Assembly (NCBI GenBank): GCA_010645155.1
Contig: CM021319.1
Span: 1,326,939 to 1,390,938, forward strand
Origin: Tigriopus japonicus
Lineage: Eukaryota; Arthropoda; Copepoda; Harpacticoida; Harpacticidae
Length of the DNA stretch: 64,000 nucleotides
Direction of reading: 5' to 3'
Positions 1 through 10,822 of the stretch are shown here, piece after piece. The notes under the pieces are model-generated. The model made no database searches, was not told the DNA's origin, and saw nothing but the letters and a program-made list of their open reading frames with translations. The translations under genes and the position numbers were made by a program. Numbering within the stretch: the stretch's first letter is position 1; the number at the start of each line of letters is the position of its first letter.

Positions 1-1150
1 CTTCAACCGTCTTCAGACTTCGAACTAATTTCCTGGCTTGCTTTCAATATCGAGATGTAGGTTTTCTTCCGCAATTCAAGATGAAATTGGGTTTCGGTCC
101 TTGGAAGCGACAAAAGAGATGAGAAGGGTGTTTTTTTCTGGATTTGCTCCAATGTAAGTCAAGGGCACCACTTGAATGTTCCAAAAAAATTTGCTTTTCC
201 TTTGATGATTCCAAGTTTGTTCGTCAACCAAAACTTATTAAGCGGGTAAAAGTACAAAGCTCCTTTTTTACTTCTCATTTTTCGAAAAGTGAGATGTTGA
301 AGATATTCTTCTTGACAAAGACATTGATGATTTTCATTTCCAGCTTTCATCATTCAATGTCAAGGCTTAGATGAAGTTCGAAAATGTGTGTCTGTCTAAA
401 ATCTGATGTGTTAAAAGTGCACTTCTGAATCGTTTCCATTGCGATCTATTCATTTTATCTCATTTTTTTTCAGATAATTTTTGAATAATTTATCCTATGC
501 GAGAGGTGAATGCCGTTACTAGTATTTGCTTCAACATTTAATGATATTTGTTATAACAACGAATTGGAGTTTGCAGATTTTGACTTACTTTGAACATTTC
601 TGTATCTTTGATCAGGGACATCATAATTTTTTGTCCTTTAAAAAAAATCCCAATTTCAATTTTGCGGCCACTTTGAAAAGAATTATCTTTATCGATCCTT
701 TATATTGATCATCCCTTGAAACTTTGTTTTGAAACAGAAATGGAATTTATCAAACTTGCACACAAGTAAGTTGTGAGATCAAAATCAGTTATTTTCAACT
801 TTTCTGTTTATACCGAAAGACCTGTCCATCAAATCTTTTCCTGGAGAGGTCAAACTTTCTTTCCCATACTTTATCCTTCTCCAATTTCATGTGCCCGTCC
901 AATCTATTGAGGATGGTATCAAATCGTTCGCACAGCTAATCCTGTCCCATTAAGATCATCAACCCCCATGTAAATAGATCTAGAGACAAGCTCTAGTCAA
1001 CTCTCATGGTAACACGAATCCGTCCAGGTACACCTGACCCATTGCCTACACTCTTCAATTGACCGACCAAAATCGACCCTGCCAATGGGTCAGCTCTAGA
1101 TGTCAATGACCCTTTGAGAGCTGAGCGCTTTGACAGCTCCAGATTTGAAC
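1..1150. other. No gene recognised upstream of the first astacin
   Basis: About 1.1 kb of AT-rich sequence with only short open frames that look like chance. I see no exon with a family motif, no RNA gene and no clear repeat here. The last 100-200 bases are the likely promoter region of the astacin gene that starts at 1263. Confidence 0.5.
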
Positions 1151-1161
1151 TTCGAGTACAA

Positions 1162-1167
1162 TATAAA
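1162..1167 (+). promoter_or_regulatory. TATA box, astacin gene 1
   Basis: A TATAAA hexamer lies about 95 bases upstream of the chosen start codon, leaving room for a 5' leader of about 60-70 bases. It is the only good TATA match just upstream of the gene. The role is inferred from position; no initiator could be fixed with confidence. Confidence 0.45.
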
Positions 1168-1262
1168 TGTCTTTTGCGTCGTAGAAGCATTTAAGTCTTC
1201 TCCATTCTCGAAGATTGATCAGTCGTTGGATAGCTCTGAACCAGGATCAACCTTCGTTTACG

Positions 1263-3680
1263 ATGGCTTCAAACATTGCTCTGTTGGTTGTCGCCCTTTT
1301 GGTTGGATCTTCGAGCTTGATCTTGGCTGAAGAAGAGCTTACCAAAGTTCGACATCTCACTGAAGAGGACTTCAAAAACGCTGAGACCTTGGACGAAGAA
1401 GCCTTGTGGGAAGGTTTGGATGAGAAATTCAAGACCACAGGCGGTCCCCTACGCACTGTCTACAATAGCACCGTCCATAAAAGCGTAAGTGGAGTCATGT
1501 GAAGATCATTGGGATGTCATTCCCAATCTCACTCGCTTTCTCTTCCAGTTGTGGGGTATTTGGAAAGACAACACGGTTCCATATCAAATCATCGGTGACT
1601 TCAGCTCCAATGATCGAGCTGCCATTGCCAAGGCCATTCAATATCTCGAATCAGAGACCTGTGTGAGGTAAACCCACGAATTAAACCACGTTTGGAGCCT
1701 CCTAAGGTCTTCAGCTCTATCTCATACAAATAGATTCCGACCTACGGAGAACTCGAACTCATTACCGAGAATGGATATCAAGTCAGTGGATTTGGGAGGC
1801 TTTTGCTATGCGGTTTGGAACACGGCGGGTGGAGCTTCTGCCACGGTGAATCTCTCGCCTAATAGCGCTTGCACCATGCCTAGGACTATTTTGCACGAGG
1901 TGAGGAGACGATTTTCCTAATAGTTTAGTTAAGTAGGTAGATTCAATGTCATCCAAGGGAAGTCCGCTCTTTTTTGCTAACCCTTAAAAGGGACAGAAAT
2001 TACAACTTGTTGGAAATGACGAAATCTTTCATTTATGACGTTAGCCTTTAGGCATTAGGTAGGCATCTTTGTTGATGTTTATAAAAGGAATTTGAAATTT
2101 GTTTGTTTCAAATTATTTTTTGTTTATGAGAGTTATTAGGTCGGTTGTTGAGGTAGTTTGGAAGTATAGTAGAAGCACATCTTGAAACACGAAAGAAGCA
2201 CATGACACGGAGTAGAAATAATCATACTCAATTCAGTTATACAACATAAGCTACGTTTCTTAGTCGCAGCTTATGTAGCGAAACTTCATCGAGCATGGTT
2301 GTTTCTACTCGGTCGCATGTGATTCTTTTATGCTTCTAGATATGCTTCTACTATACTTCATATCTACCTCAACAACAGACCTATTTTCTTCTTTTTGTAG
2401 TTATTCATTATTTTTATTGTTTATTGTTTAGATCCACTCAAGACATGCAAAATGTATAAAGAGTAAGGGATATAAAAATTGAAATGACGAGGGTTGTAAA
2501 ATAAGATTTTAACGCAAGATATGATTATAATTTCTACAAGGGCGATAAATTCATAATTCATTAGGTTCTTTTAAAAGTCTTAAGATGTCAAGCTTTTATG
2601 ATATGAAGCATTGTTCTTTTTAAAGCAGATTTGTCAAATATTTTCTCTAGAAAAATCTATAGAGAAGTCAGTAGGCTGCATGTTACCGTAGATAAGATTT
2701 ATTTCAGAATATACCAAAATCTAGTCAAATTCACGTTCGTCCAGTGTTGGGGCGAGTAAATAAGGTCCTTTGTCAAAGGCTTTTGGAAGCGTAATAGAAG
2801 CATAGAAGAAACATATGAATGACATAAAATAGATATAAACATGCTCCATAGCCAAATAACCGTTGAAAAACGCAACTTATGAACTGAGACTTTACTTGAG
2901 CATGGTTGTTTCTACTTTGTCTACTTTGTCACATATGGTTCTTCTATGCCTCTATGATTATGATACTTCCAAACGTGCTCACTAACTGACCTATACTTTT
3001 GGCCCGTTAATCTTACTTGATTTTGGTGTACTCCAAAATCAATCTGATATGCGTTAACATGCGAGCCAGCATTTTTGTGTATTTGTGCCAATTTTATTGC
3101 AAGTTTATTTATAATCAATAGAACATCAACAGCACAAGTACTCATCATATCAATAAGGAAAACATGGTTGCAAATATCCTATCTTATCTCATGTTAAAAG
3201 AATCTGTTCAATATGACGGGGCCAGTGTTACGTTATTACGTCAATGCTTTTTCTACCAATCACTTCAAGTTCCACATGTCCATTTCAGATTCTCCATGGG
3301 TTCTCTTGGTATCACACTCACAAACGTCCGGATCGTGATGCTCATGTCAAGGTTTTGTGGGACAATGTCATGAGTAATAAACGCGAAGAGTTCGAGATTT
3401 GCTCGGGATGTTGTTGCAAAACGTGGGACACGCCTTACGATTGCGATAGTGTCATGCACTACGCCAAGGATCAAATGTCCATCAATGGGCAGGACACCTT
3501 GGGTATGAGATGACCTTAGTTATAGTTTGATTTCTTTGATTAATAGGTGTTTTCTATTTTCTCAATGTAGCCCCGGTTTCGTCCAATTGCCAATTGCTCC
3601 CATTTTCCCGATGGAATCACAAGACGCCCTATTTGTCCAATGAGGATATGAAGTTCTTGAGGCGACAATATACTTGCTGA
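1263..3680 (+). CDS. Astacin-like secreted zinc metalloprotease 1 (five exons)
   Basis: Exons 1263-1484, 1549-1667, 1734-1899, 3289-3502 and 3571-3680 join with matching phases (0, 2, 0, 1) into 276 residues. The start Met opens a signal peptide (residues 1 to about 22). A short acidic propeptide follows, then a catalytic domain of about 200 residues with no C-terminal EGF or CUB part. The zinc site reads HEILHGFSWYHTHKRPDRD, split by intron 3 after HE, and the Met-turn is SVMHY. Family zinc ligands (three His), the catalytic Glu and the Tyr are present. The usual Gly of HExxHxxGFxHE is Ser, and the Glu after the third His is Thr. The canonical cysteines (CVRF, GGFC, SACTMP, final C) are joined by six more, including a CSGCCC run. 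The usual FxGD propeptide switch is not visible. It probably cleaves proteins outside the cell. The nearest relative in the window is the gene at 4079-6863. Confidence 0.9.
2139..2381. mobile_element. Palindromic MITE, family A copy 1 (intron 3 of astacin 1)
   Basis: A 243-bp inverted repeat whose arms start GGTCGGTTGTTGAGGTAG and end CTACCTCAACAACAGACC. It is flanked by TA on both sides (2137-2138 and 2382-2383), as expected for a Tc1/mariner-type non-autonomous element. The whole element can fold into a long hairpin. It has no coding capacity. Related copies lie at 2762-2991, 29714-30200 and 60240-61860. Confidence 0.8.
2762..2991. mobile_element. Palindromic MITE, family A copy 2 (diverged)
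   Basis: A second, more decayed hairpin of the same family, in the same intron. It keeps paired stretches such as TAGAAGCATAGAAG at the left and CTTCTATGCCTCTA at the right, and the end CTGACCTA. Divergence from copy 1 suggests it is older. Confidence 0.6.
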
Positions 3681-3699
3681 ATTCCTGGGTTCTGTGTTT

Positions 3700-3705
3700 A
3701 ATAAA
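3700..3705 (+). terminator. Polyadenylation signal, astacin gene 1
   Basis: AATAAA lies 20 bases after the stop codon of the first astacin gene, a typical compact 3' end. Confidence 0.7.
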
Positions 3706-4029
3706 CATAAACAAAGGTGTTTTAATGCATTCGAAAACATTTAGTACTAGGCACCGAAGGGATTCGTGTTTTTCATCCGTTTTGCTTTTTGCTCTATCAT
3801 CTATTTGAAGGCAGTACGAAGACGAGAAAATGGACCAAAGACCTTTGCTATAAATCACTTGAAAAGGTTCTCATTGTTGTCCTTATTTACGACCAAACGG
3901 ATTTGCCGTCTGTTTTGCTAAAAACAAATTGACCTAAGTTAAAGCAAAACGTAATTCAATTTGTCAAACTTATTTGACCATCACATCAAGTTTATCAATT
4001 CCTTCACATGTGCTAAATACATAGTGGCG

Positions 4030-4077
4030 TATTTAAACAATAGATTAGTACGGACTGGAGAAGCGATTTGTTCAGTT
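4030..4077 (+). promoter_or_regulatory. Possible core promoter, astacin gene 2
   Basis: TATTTAAA at 4030-4037 is followed about 43 bases later by TTCAGTT (4071-4077), which matches the arthropod initiator consensus TCAKTY. The spacing is longer than the usual 30 bases. Starting here would leave almost no leader before the ATG at 4079 and would favour the second in-frame ATG at 4100. Confidence 0.35.
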
Positions 4078-4078
4078 A

Positions 4079-6863
4079 ATGATCAGACTGCAAAGGGCAA
4101 TGAGGATCCCTAATTTCACGTTATTCCTGGTCACTGGGCTTTTTTGGGCCGGCCTCTCGAATGGGGATTTTCAGTTTCTTTCTGAGGAGAACTTTGCTCG
4201 AGGTCGAACTTTGGACGTCCATGCTCTAATGGCCAACATTAAGGAGATCAAGCCTTTCCAGGAGCCCGTGTTCAATTTCACTAATGGTGCTGAAGAGAAA
4301 TCGGTGAAGCATTCAGAGTGGACTAATCAAGGTCTCAACATTGACTGGACTCCTCCTAATGATTGGGTCTTTCTTTTCCTGAATGTAGGTATGGAAAATC
4401 TGGCCCAATGGAGAGATTCCTTACACCATTCGAGGGGATTTCAGTCAGTCTGATTTGGATGCCATTGCTGCCTCTTTCGAATACATTGAGCAGAAATCAT
4501 GCGTCAGGTGAGTACGAAAAGACATCCAATTCTGAAATTGATCCACGGGTTCTCGTTTAACGGAAAATGATCAATTTTGTTTCATTTGAAGGCGGATAAA
4601 TTTACAGTTTGGGGAGGATTTTTTGCGTTATAATCAAGCAGGCGTTGTTTATTGATTCTCTTGAGTCCTAAGATCCAATTCTCGCAAATCAACACCAGAA
4701 AATGGAATAATACATACAGGATCGAACAATAGGATACATGAACAGGGTCATCCGTATTAAGTGTCTCATGCCAAACAAAGAATTACTCAAAAACACTATA
4801 ACGGCACACTCATTTTGAAGAAATAACACTTAAAGGAAACATGTTTAGGTATACTTGGAGCAACTCTTGGTCAAGTGATCGACTTGTTCAAAAACTATGA
4901 TTTTGTATCCAGTGGTGGCTCTCCCACTCAAATTACGCACATTCTATTGTGAAAAATCATCCTAACTTTGAGTATACATTACATTGAACACAACGAAATT
5001 GCTTGGATGGAAAAAATAGTTTGTTTTGGGTACACATCTCTACTTTTCCTCTTATTTCAACCACAAAGTATCTTTGATAGCTTGTTTTGTCATTTACGGT
5101 ATGTATATATATTGCCAAAGCGTAAGTGACGTTGATTATAGGCTACCCTGTAGAGACCAAAAAATGGAACATGAGGCTCCTTTCTAGTTTTTGGAGTGAA
5201 AATATGTATTGTCAGCATCCACTTTAGTTTAACACCAAACGAATTGCCATCAGACATGTGTCAAGTATTTCTAAGACGTAATTGGTTACAATTGCAAGTA
5301 CTTTCTTGTAAAAAGAAATTCATTGCGTTATTTTTTTTTCCATTTCAAACCATGTTTTTAGTCCAACTTGGAAGTACGTAAAAAAATACTTTCAGTTTCG
5401 TCGATTTTATCTAGAACAACATAGAATGGACGAGACTTTTCTTATATAATCAAACTCCGAGAATGCTCTTAAGATGAAAATGTAATTTAGATTTGGTACT
5501 GAAGAAGTCAATAACCTTGGTTGAAATGATGATGATTTCACTTACAATTACTCTGATTACAAAAGTAAAAAGTTACAGGGTCATCCGTTTAGTGTTCTAT
5601 GCCAAACAAAGAATTACTCAAAGCACAAAAATGGCCCACTCATATTGAAGAAATATCAGTTAAAGGAAACATCTTTCGGCATACTCGTAGCCAGTCTTGG
5701 TGAAAATCACTGACTCGTTATAAAACTTAGAGCAATATAATAACTCTAATAAAACTATGATTTTGTATCTAGAGGTGGTTCTCTCGCCAATATCTCTATC
5801 AAATTACGCACGCTCTATTCTGAAAAATCAACCTCGCTTTGACTGCGCTTTACAAAGCCTTATAGTGACTAAATTGCATAGGCAAAGTAACAAGAATTTT
5901 AGGAAAATACTACTATTTTTCCTGTTACGTATACCAAAACGTCACTGTGACATCTTGTTTTATATAAACTATTGCCAAAATCTAGGGGGTTGCGTTGATT
6001 ATGGACTACTCTGAAAATCCCTTTAAGTTGAAACAACAACTTCGGAACTTTAATTGGAACTACAATAACTTCATAGATAGGATTCCCTGGTAAAATCTTA
6101 AACCATTTGCAAATCACCATTTCAAAGCTTTAGCTAAATCAGCCAAAGTTTACTAATCAGCTCATTTTTCGAAAATGATAACAACTTCTAACCATCTATT
6201 GACCAGATTCTTTCCTACTTCCAATACCAACTCTCTCCCTCGAATGGACATTGAAACTTACTACGACGAATTTGGCATATGTAACACTCAATGGCAAACC
6301 GACGGGGGCACTCAAACCTACGCCCATGTCCAATTGAGCCCAGGATCCGCATGCACCGTTCCTAGAACCATCATCCACGAGGTGAGACAATCAGACACCG
6401 AAACAGACGTCTGTATTTGGGAACTTGTCAAGCTCGTAATCAACTCTCAATTACCGTGTGACTCGATCTGGCAATTCATTCGACAGATCATGCATGGATT
6501 CTCCATGTACCATACCCACAAACGACCCGATCGAGACCAACACATTCGCGTGCTGTGGAACAACATTAGCCCAGGAAAAGAGCCCCAATTCGAGTATTGT
6601 TCCGGATGCTGTTGTGACACTTGGGACGAGCCTTACGACTGTAGTTCGGTCATGCATTACGCTAGTAATCAGATGAGCTCCAATGGACGCGACACGTTGG
6701 GTAAGTCGGATTTGGGTCGGAAGCAAGCTTGATTGCTCAGCTGTTTTCTTTTGCAGAGTCCATCGACGGGAACTGTCAATTACTGCCTTTCAATGAGTGG
6801 AACTTTCATCAGCCTTACATGACGGCCTCCGATGTAGATTTGATTAACAGACAATATTGTTAG
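4079..6863 (+). CDS. Astacin-like secreted zinc metalloprotease 2 (five exons)
   Basis: Exons 4079-4303, 4389-4507, 6207-6381, 6487-6700 and 6757-6863 join with phases 0, 2, 0, 1, the same as gene 1. Exons 2 and 4 have identical lengths in both genes (119 and 214 bases). The product is 279 residues, or 272 from the second Met at 4100, which gives a neater signal peptide (MRIPNFTLFLVTGLFWAG). The propeptide is followed by a bare catalytic domain. The zinc motif is HEIMHGFSMYHTHKRPDRD, the Met-turn SVMHY, and the extra cysteine cluster CSGCCC and the C-terminal NCQLLPF are shared with gene 1. Exon 3 is 9 bases longer than in gene 1. The 1.7-kb intron 2 contains an internal duplication. This is a tandem paralogue pair. 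The substrate is unknown. Confidence 0.88.
4737..5000 (+). repeat. Intronic direct repeat, copy 1
   Basis: The stretch beginning near GGGTCATCCG and carrying ATGCCAAACAAAGAATTACT is repeated, diverged, at 5576-5850. Looser similarity continues downstream in both (about 5100 and 5950). This points to a tandem duplication with a period of about 840 bases inside intron 2 of astacin 2. Confidence 0.65.
5576..5850 (+). repeat. Intronic direct repeat, copy 2
   Basis: Second copy of the unit at 4737-5000, in the same orientation. It shares ATGCCAAACAAAGAATTACT and AAACTATGATTTTGTATC. It is non-coding. Confidence 0.65.
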
Positions 6864-9800
6864 ATGACTAAGATGTTCGTTCTCCCATCAATCTTGGGGG
6901 CTCAATGACAACATCCACGTGAAGAGGGGGAGGGCACAAACATGCCAATAACACCGTTCCATCAAGCGTTCCACTTTTGGCTCTCGTCTCTTTGCATTAG
7001 TTGACGTGCAAACAAGTGACCAGATATTTTCTTATTGCGTGTTCAGCACATCTTCAGTATCGTCTAAACCTAGGACTATTATATAGGGAAGCGGATGTAA
7101 TACGGATGTGGAACAAAATCTGCAGGATTACTTGTTGGAAAAAATACTCACGGTACTAGTTCACGGCATAAGAATCTAGAGATACACAAGCATGAAGTTA
7201 ATTTAGAGACTAATTGTCTGAACTTTTGCACTTTTACCATATGGCTCTCTCTCTTCAAAGTGTTTCAAGTGGATCTTGTTCCTCTGACACTTCATCACTG
7301 TCTTGCTAGTTATATTATCAAGGTCGGAAGGATCCAACTTGGAGAAATACACTTAATTGAGCTCTGCGACAGACAAAAACAATGGCCAACCAACCTTCTT
7401 TTGCGTCGATTGGCAAGGAAAGGCCAAAACGACATTCTTTAGAGGAAATCTGTTGTTCAATTTGCAAAGATCTGCAATGGACTATGCCTCTCTTTATTTA
7501 AGGATCCATTTCAAGGGAATTTTGGCTTCAGAAGCTTCTTAAGCTTTGGTTTCGCGTGTCATTCAGATTAAGCTCATGTTTAAAGAGGGATTGCTAACTC
7601 TTTTGCTTATTAAGGTTTCTTTGACGGCTTCAAGGCTTGCATGGGAAGAAGCATCTAAATGGGTTGTACAGAATATTCAAGTTGAACGTGGCCTCTTTTG
7701 GATCGATTCAGTTCATACAGGTCGCCGATATGTAATTATCCTAGAATCTGGAGGATTCTTATATCAGATCTATCTCTCCATAACATATCTGGTTTGTATT
7801 GGCAGCCTTTAAGATCAAAATCATCTACTGCTGTGATCCACAGAAAAGGTACTGCACACCTAGAGTTGTGTTCCAAATGAGCCTAGAGGAACTGGCACGA
7901 TGTTCGGAATGAAGAACCACCAAGAACTGCTTATTTAGGTCAGCCTTTTTAGAGTCAAACATGATACATATTCTGAAAAGGAGATCTCTCTGCTCTCAAG
8001 ACGTGATGTGAGGCTTCCCCAGGGAGATTTGACTGATCTTGGCAAATCTGGCATGAATCCCCTCCGACAATGGACCGTGATTGTGGTCTACGAGTAGTTA
8101 GCCTGATTGACGAAGATGATATTGTTGGCCCCAAGGCCAAGTTCATTCGTTGAGGGGGGCCAATTCGTGATACGATGATGACACTTGCAGTCGTCTTTGT
8201 TCCCGTCAATGGGTCCATCCATCCATCTATCTATTCCCTCTTGAACGAAGCTCCCTCATTCATTCGGACGCACGCTTGGATTCCAATCCTTCAAAAGAGA
8301 CTCTCTCGCCCGTTCATTGTACCTTGTCCTCCAGCCGAAATCTGGCCCTTCATTTGGCCTTCAGCCTCGAGTTCGGCCTTTATTGCGCGACATCCCGCGA
8401 ACCTGAAAACGACTCGAAATAGAGAAAAAGAGAGGAAGAGCGAGAGAAGGAGAAACCAACGAAGCATCCTCGATCCTTGCTTGGGCTACTTTGTCGCTCG
8501 CTTTTGAGGGTTTTGCGTCGAGATGAGGTGAACAGATGGACAAGAGACTTGGGACAGATCAGTGCTCTCTCTGTCACTCATAATAGATACAAGGAACATT
8601 ATGCACTCTTGTCCGGAATCGGGTTCCTAAAGAGGTGTCGTGAGCAATGCCTTTGTCCAGAAGTGGAAGAAATAACTCTGAGGTAACTGATTTCCCATTA
8701 TTATGTATGTCGAATATCTCGTTTTGAGAGGTTCCCTCTCAATAATGTTTTCCTTCATTAAGATCTCCTTCAATGAAGTACTTGTGAATAGCTTATCTCA
8801 GTTGTAACAAGATATTTCCTCTTAGATAAAAGAATCTCTTAGTATGTCAGGATAGAAAGATGTAACAATAGCCAAAAGGCGGAGTTCTAAGTGATGGGAC
8901 AAAAAGGGTTAGTGCTCTAATGTCTTAATGTCAAGTTGTGGCTCCTCTGAACCAATCATTTTTTTCCGCCTAAATGTGGCTTTGGAAGTTCTTTTTAGAC
9001 ATCTTTGATATGGCTTTACATGAGAAATATAATATTGAATTTTCCCTTCACTGAAGCACATACGTATAAAAGCCCTAAGGGATAAACTTCGAGTCTGAAG
9101 ATGATGCAAAGAAATTATTTTGATAACCAACAAACAAAAGTTGAAAGCGTTTAAGGTGTCGCGTGTACCCCTAGAAGGCAAACTTTCACGGAAATTTCCT
9201 GCAAACTTGTAACTTTTCTCGGCAAATCCGAGACAAAAATTGAAATTTGAAATCACTTCACGCCAGAATGAGTTTCGTTTTGTGGCGACAATAATCATCA
9301 AACGGGTTTTGGAACACTCGTAGAAAGACGTCAAGTCACTCTTGGCCATTGAGATCTATTAAATACTAGAGGGAGTGAAATCGTAAAAACATGTCGCCTC
9401 TCCCCAACTGTTGAGCGGACAAAAGTGCATGAACATTTGAAATGTGTAACTAAGCAAATGATGAATCAAAGGTGGAATTGATTAATGTTTTTGGGTCATT
9501 TTTTGCTACTGCCAGTGGTCACTTTCTTGAAAGAACGGAAGACATTACTAGGTGACCATGCCTTGGAATTGAGCACTACAACTAGGAACTTTTTTTCCAA
9601 TACACTGAATAAGTCCCTGATAGGAATAGCACAAATTCAAGCTTTTGCTTTAAGTACTGTTAAGTCAATACATATTTGAACAAAAACTAACTTGTGGCTT
9701 CAAGATTGAGTTTAAAAAAGTTGGTCTTGATTCTCATGTTTGGTCACACTAACTGTCCGCTCAACAGTTTTGAGAGCGACATTTTCCTCACAAATTCAAC

Positions 9801-10690
9801 ACATTCTGCCCCCTCTGCCAAATCAGCCTGACTAAACTTGCAGGCTATCTAGTGATTAATAAACGATCTATGCCTTTGGCCAAACATCTTTTGTTTCCAA
9901 CCAATGAAAACTCTAGGATCTGTTGCCAAAATGGTCGGATCTGCCAGGAATTTCTTTTCGGTCGAAGGATTGCTGTGCTTGCTTCTATCCAGATTTTGGA
10001 ATGTCAACTCGGTCTCTCCATGTTTTTGCAGACCTCTCCCTTCTCTTTCAATGGCGCCCGTACGTCATTTCTTCTGTCAAGAAGCTGAAAATTAAGTCCT
10101 CGAGAAAGTCATATCGCATAGCACCCAAGACGTGTTGTTATCTACAACCAAGACTTCACAGACAACCACTGAAGAAAGGTCAGAGGTCCGTTGTTGTTGC
10201 TGTTGTTGCCATCCATCCATCCAAGAAGGCCCCGAAAGACAAAACTCATTCTCACGAGGCCCACCACCAATTGCCAACTACTGTACATAGACTAGCTCCT
10301 TAGACTAAGTAACGCGGGCACGTTGAGTCAGACAAACTGAAAAGGATCTTGACTGGCTTTGAACGGGATTCCGTGCGGCGAAGGTGGAGGAACCAGCCGA
10401 CGAAAAAACTTTTTTTGAAGACGTTTGTCATTTGTTCGGGAGTCTTGACAACAGAAAGCCAGCAACGGAAGGAAGGCCCCTTGGAAATCCGGGGAAGTCG
10501 AATCCAATTGACCGCGTTCCTTATTTATGGGAGAACAAGTTCTTTCCCCTTTGAATAAGGATTATTTATCGTGAAGACTCTGCTTTTCTAACGTGTATCG
10601 CGTCTCAGAAAACCGCGATCAAAGCGAGGAAGAAAGAAAACACAGGGATTCCGTTTTTACTCGGAGCTCTCTTTCGTCTTGCTCTTTCAA
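6864..10690. other. Intergenic, no gene recognised
   Basis: The longest open frames here (for example 8175-8507 on + and 8909-9349 on -) lack family motifs and look like chance. The block at about 8230-8690 is richer in GC and CT than its surroundings and could be a promoter or leader exon of the LU gene, but nothing proves it. Short GTT/CAA-type microsatellite runs occur near 10,190. Confidence 0.45.
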
Positions 10691-10695
10691 GCTCG

Positions 10696-10701
10696 TCAGT
10701 C
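10696..10701 (+). promoter_or_regulatory. Possible initiator (TCAGTC) for the LU gene
   Basis: TCAGTC fits the arthropod initiator consensus and lies 122 bases before the signal-peptide ATG, a sensible leader length. There is no TATA box at the right distance. A spliced leader exon further upstream is equally possible. Confidence 0.25.
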
Positions 10702-10822
10702 ACATTTCGACGAGAACCATCGAAACCAACGTTACTGAAGGCTCTGGTGGAAAAAGTGGTGCATATTGTTAGTGTGGCCTTTGAAATCTGACCAGCCTTC
10801 CTTCAAGGAGTTCAAGTGAGCC

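Noticed and set aside
4590..4660. A possible exon 3 of astacin 2 directly after exon 2 (acceptor GAAG)
   Set aside because: It gives a short tail with no similarity to astacins and a quick stop. The exon at 6207 fits phase and family sequence exactly.
6175..6732. A single 185-codon frame read as one gene
   Set aside because: It reads through intron 3 (6382-6486). Splicing restores HExxH and agrees with gene 1, so it is two exons of astacin 2.
8175..9349. Open frames at 8175-8507 (+) and 8909-9349 (-) as genes
   Set aside because: No signal peptide, domain or splice pattern was seen; composition looks non-coding.
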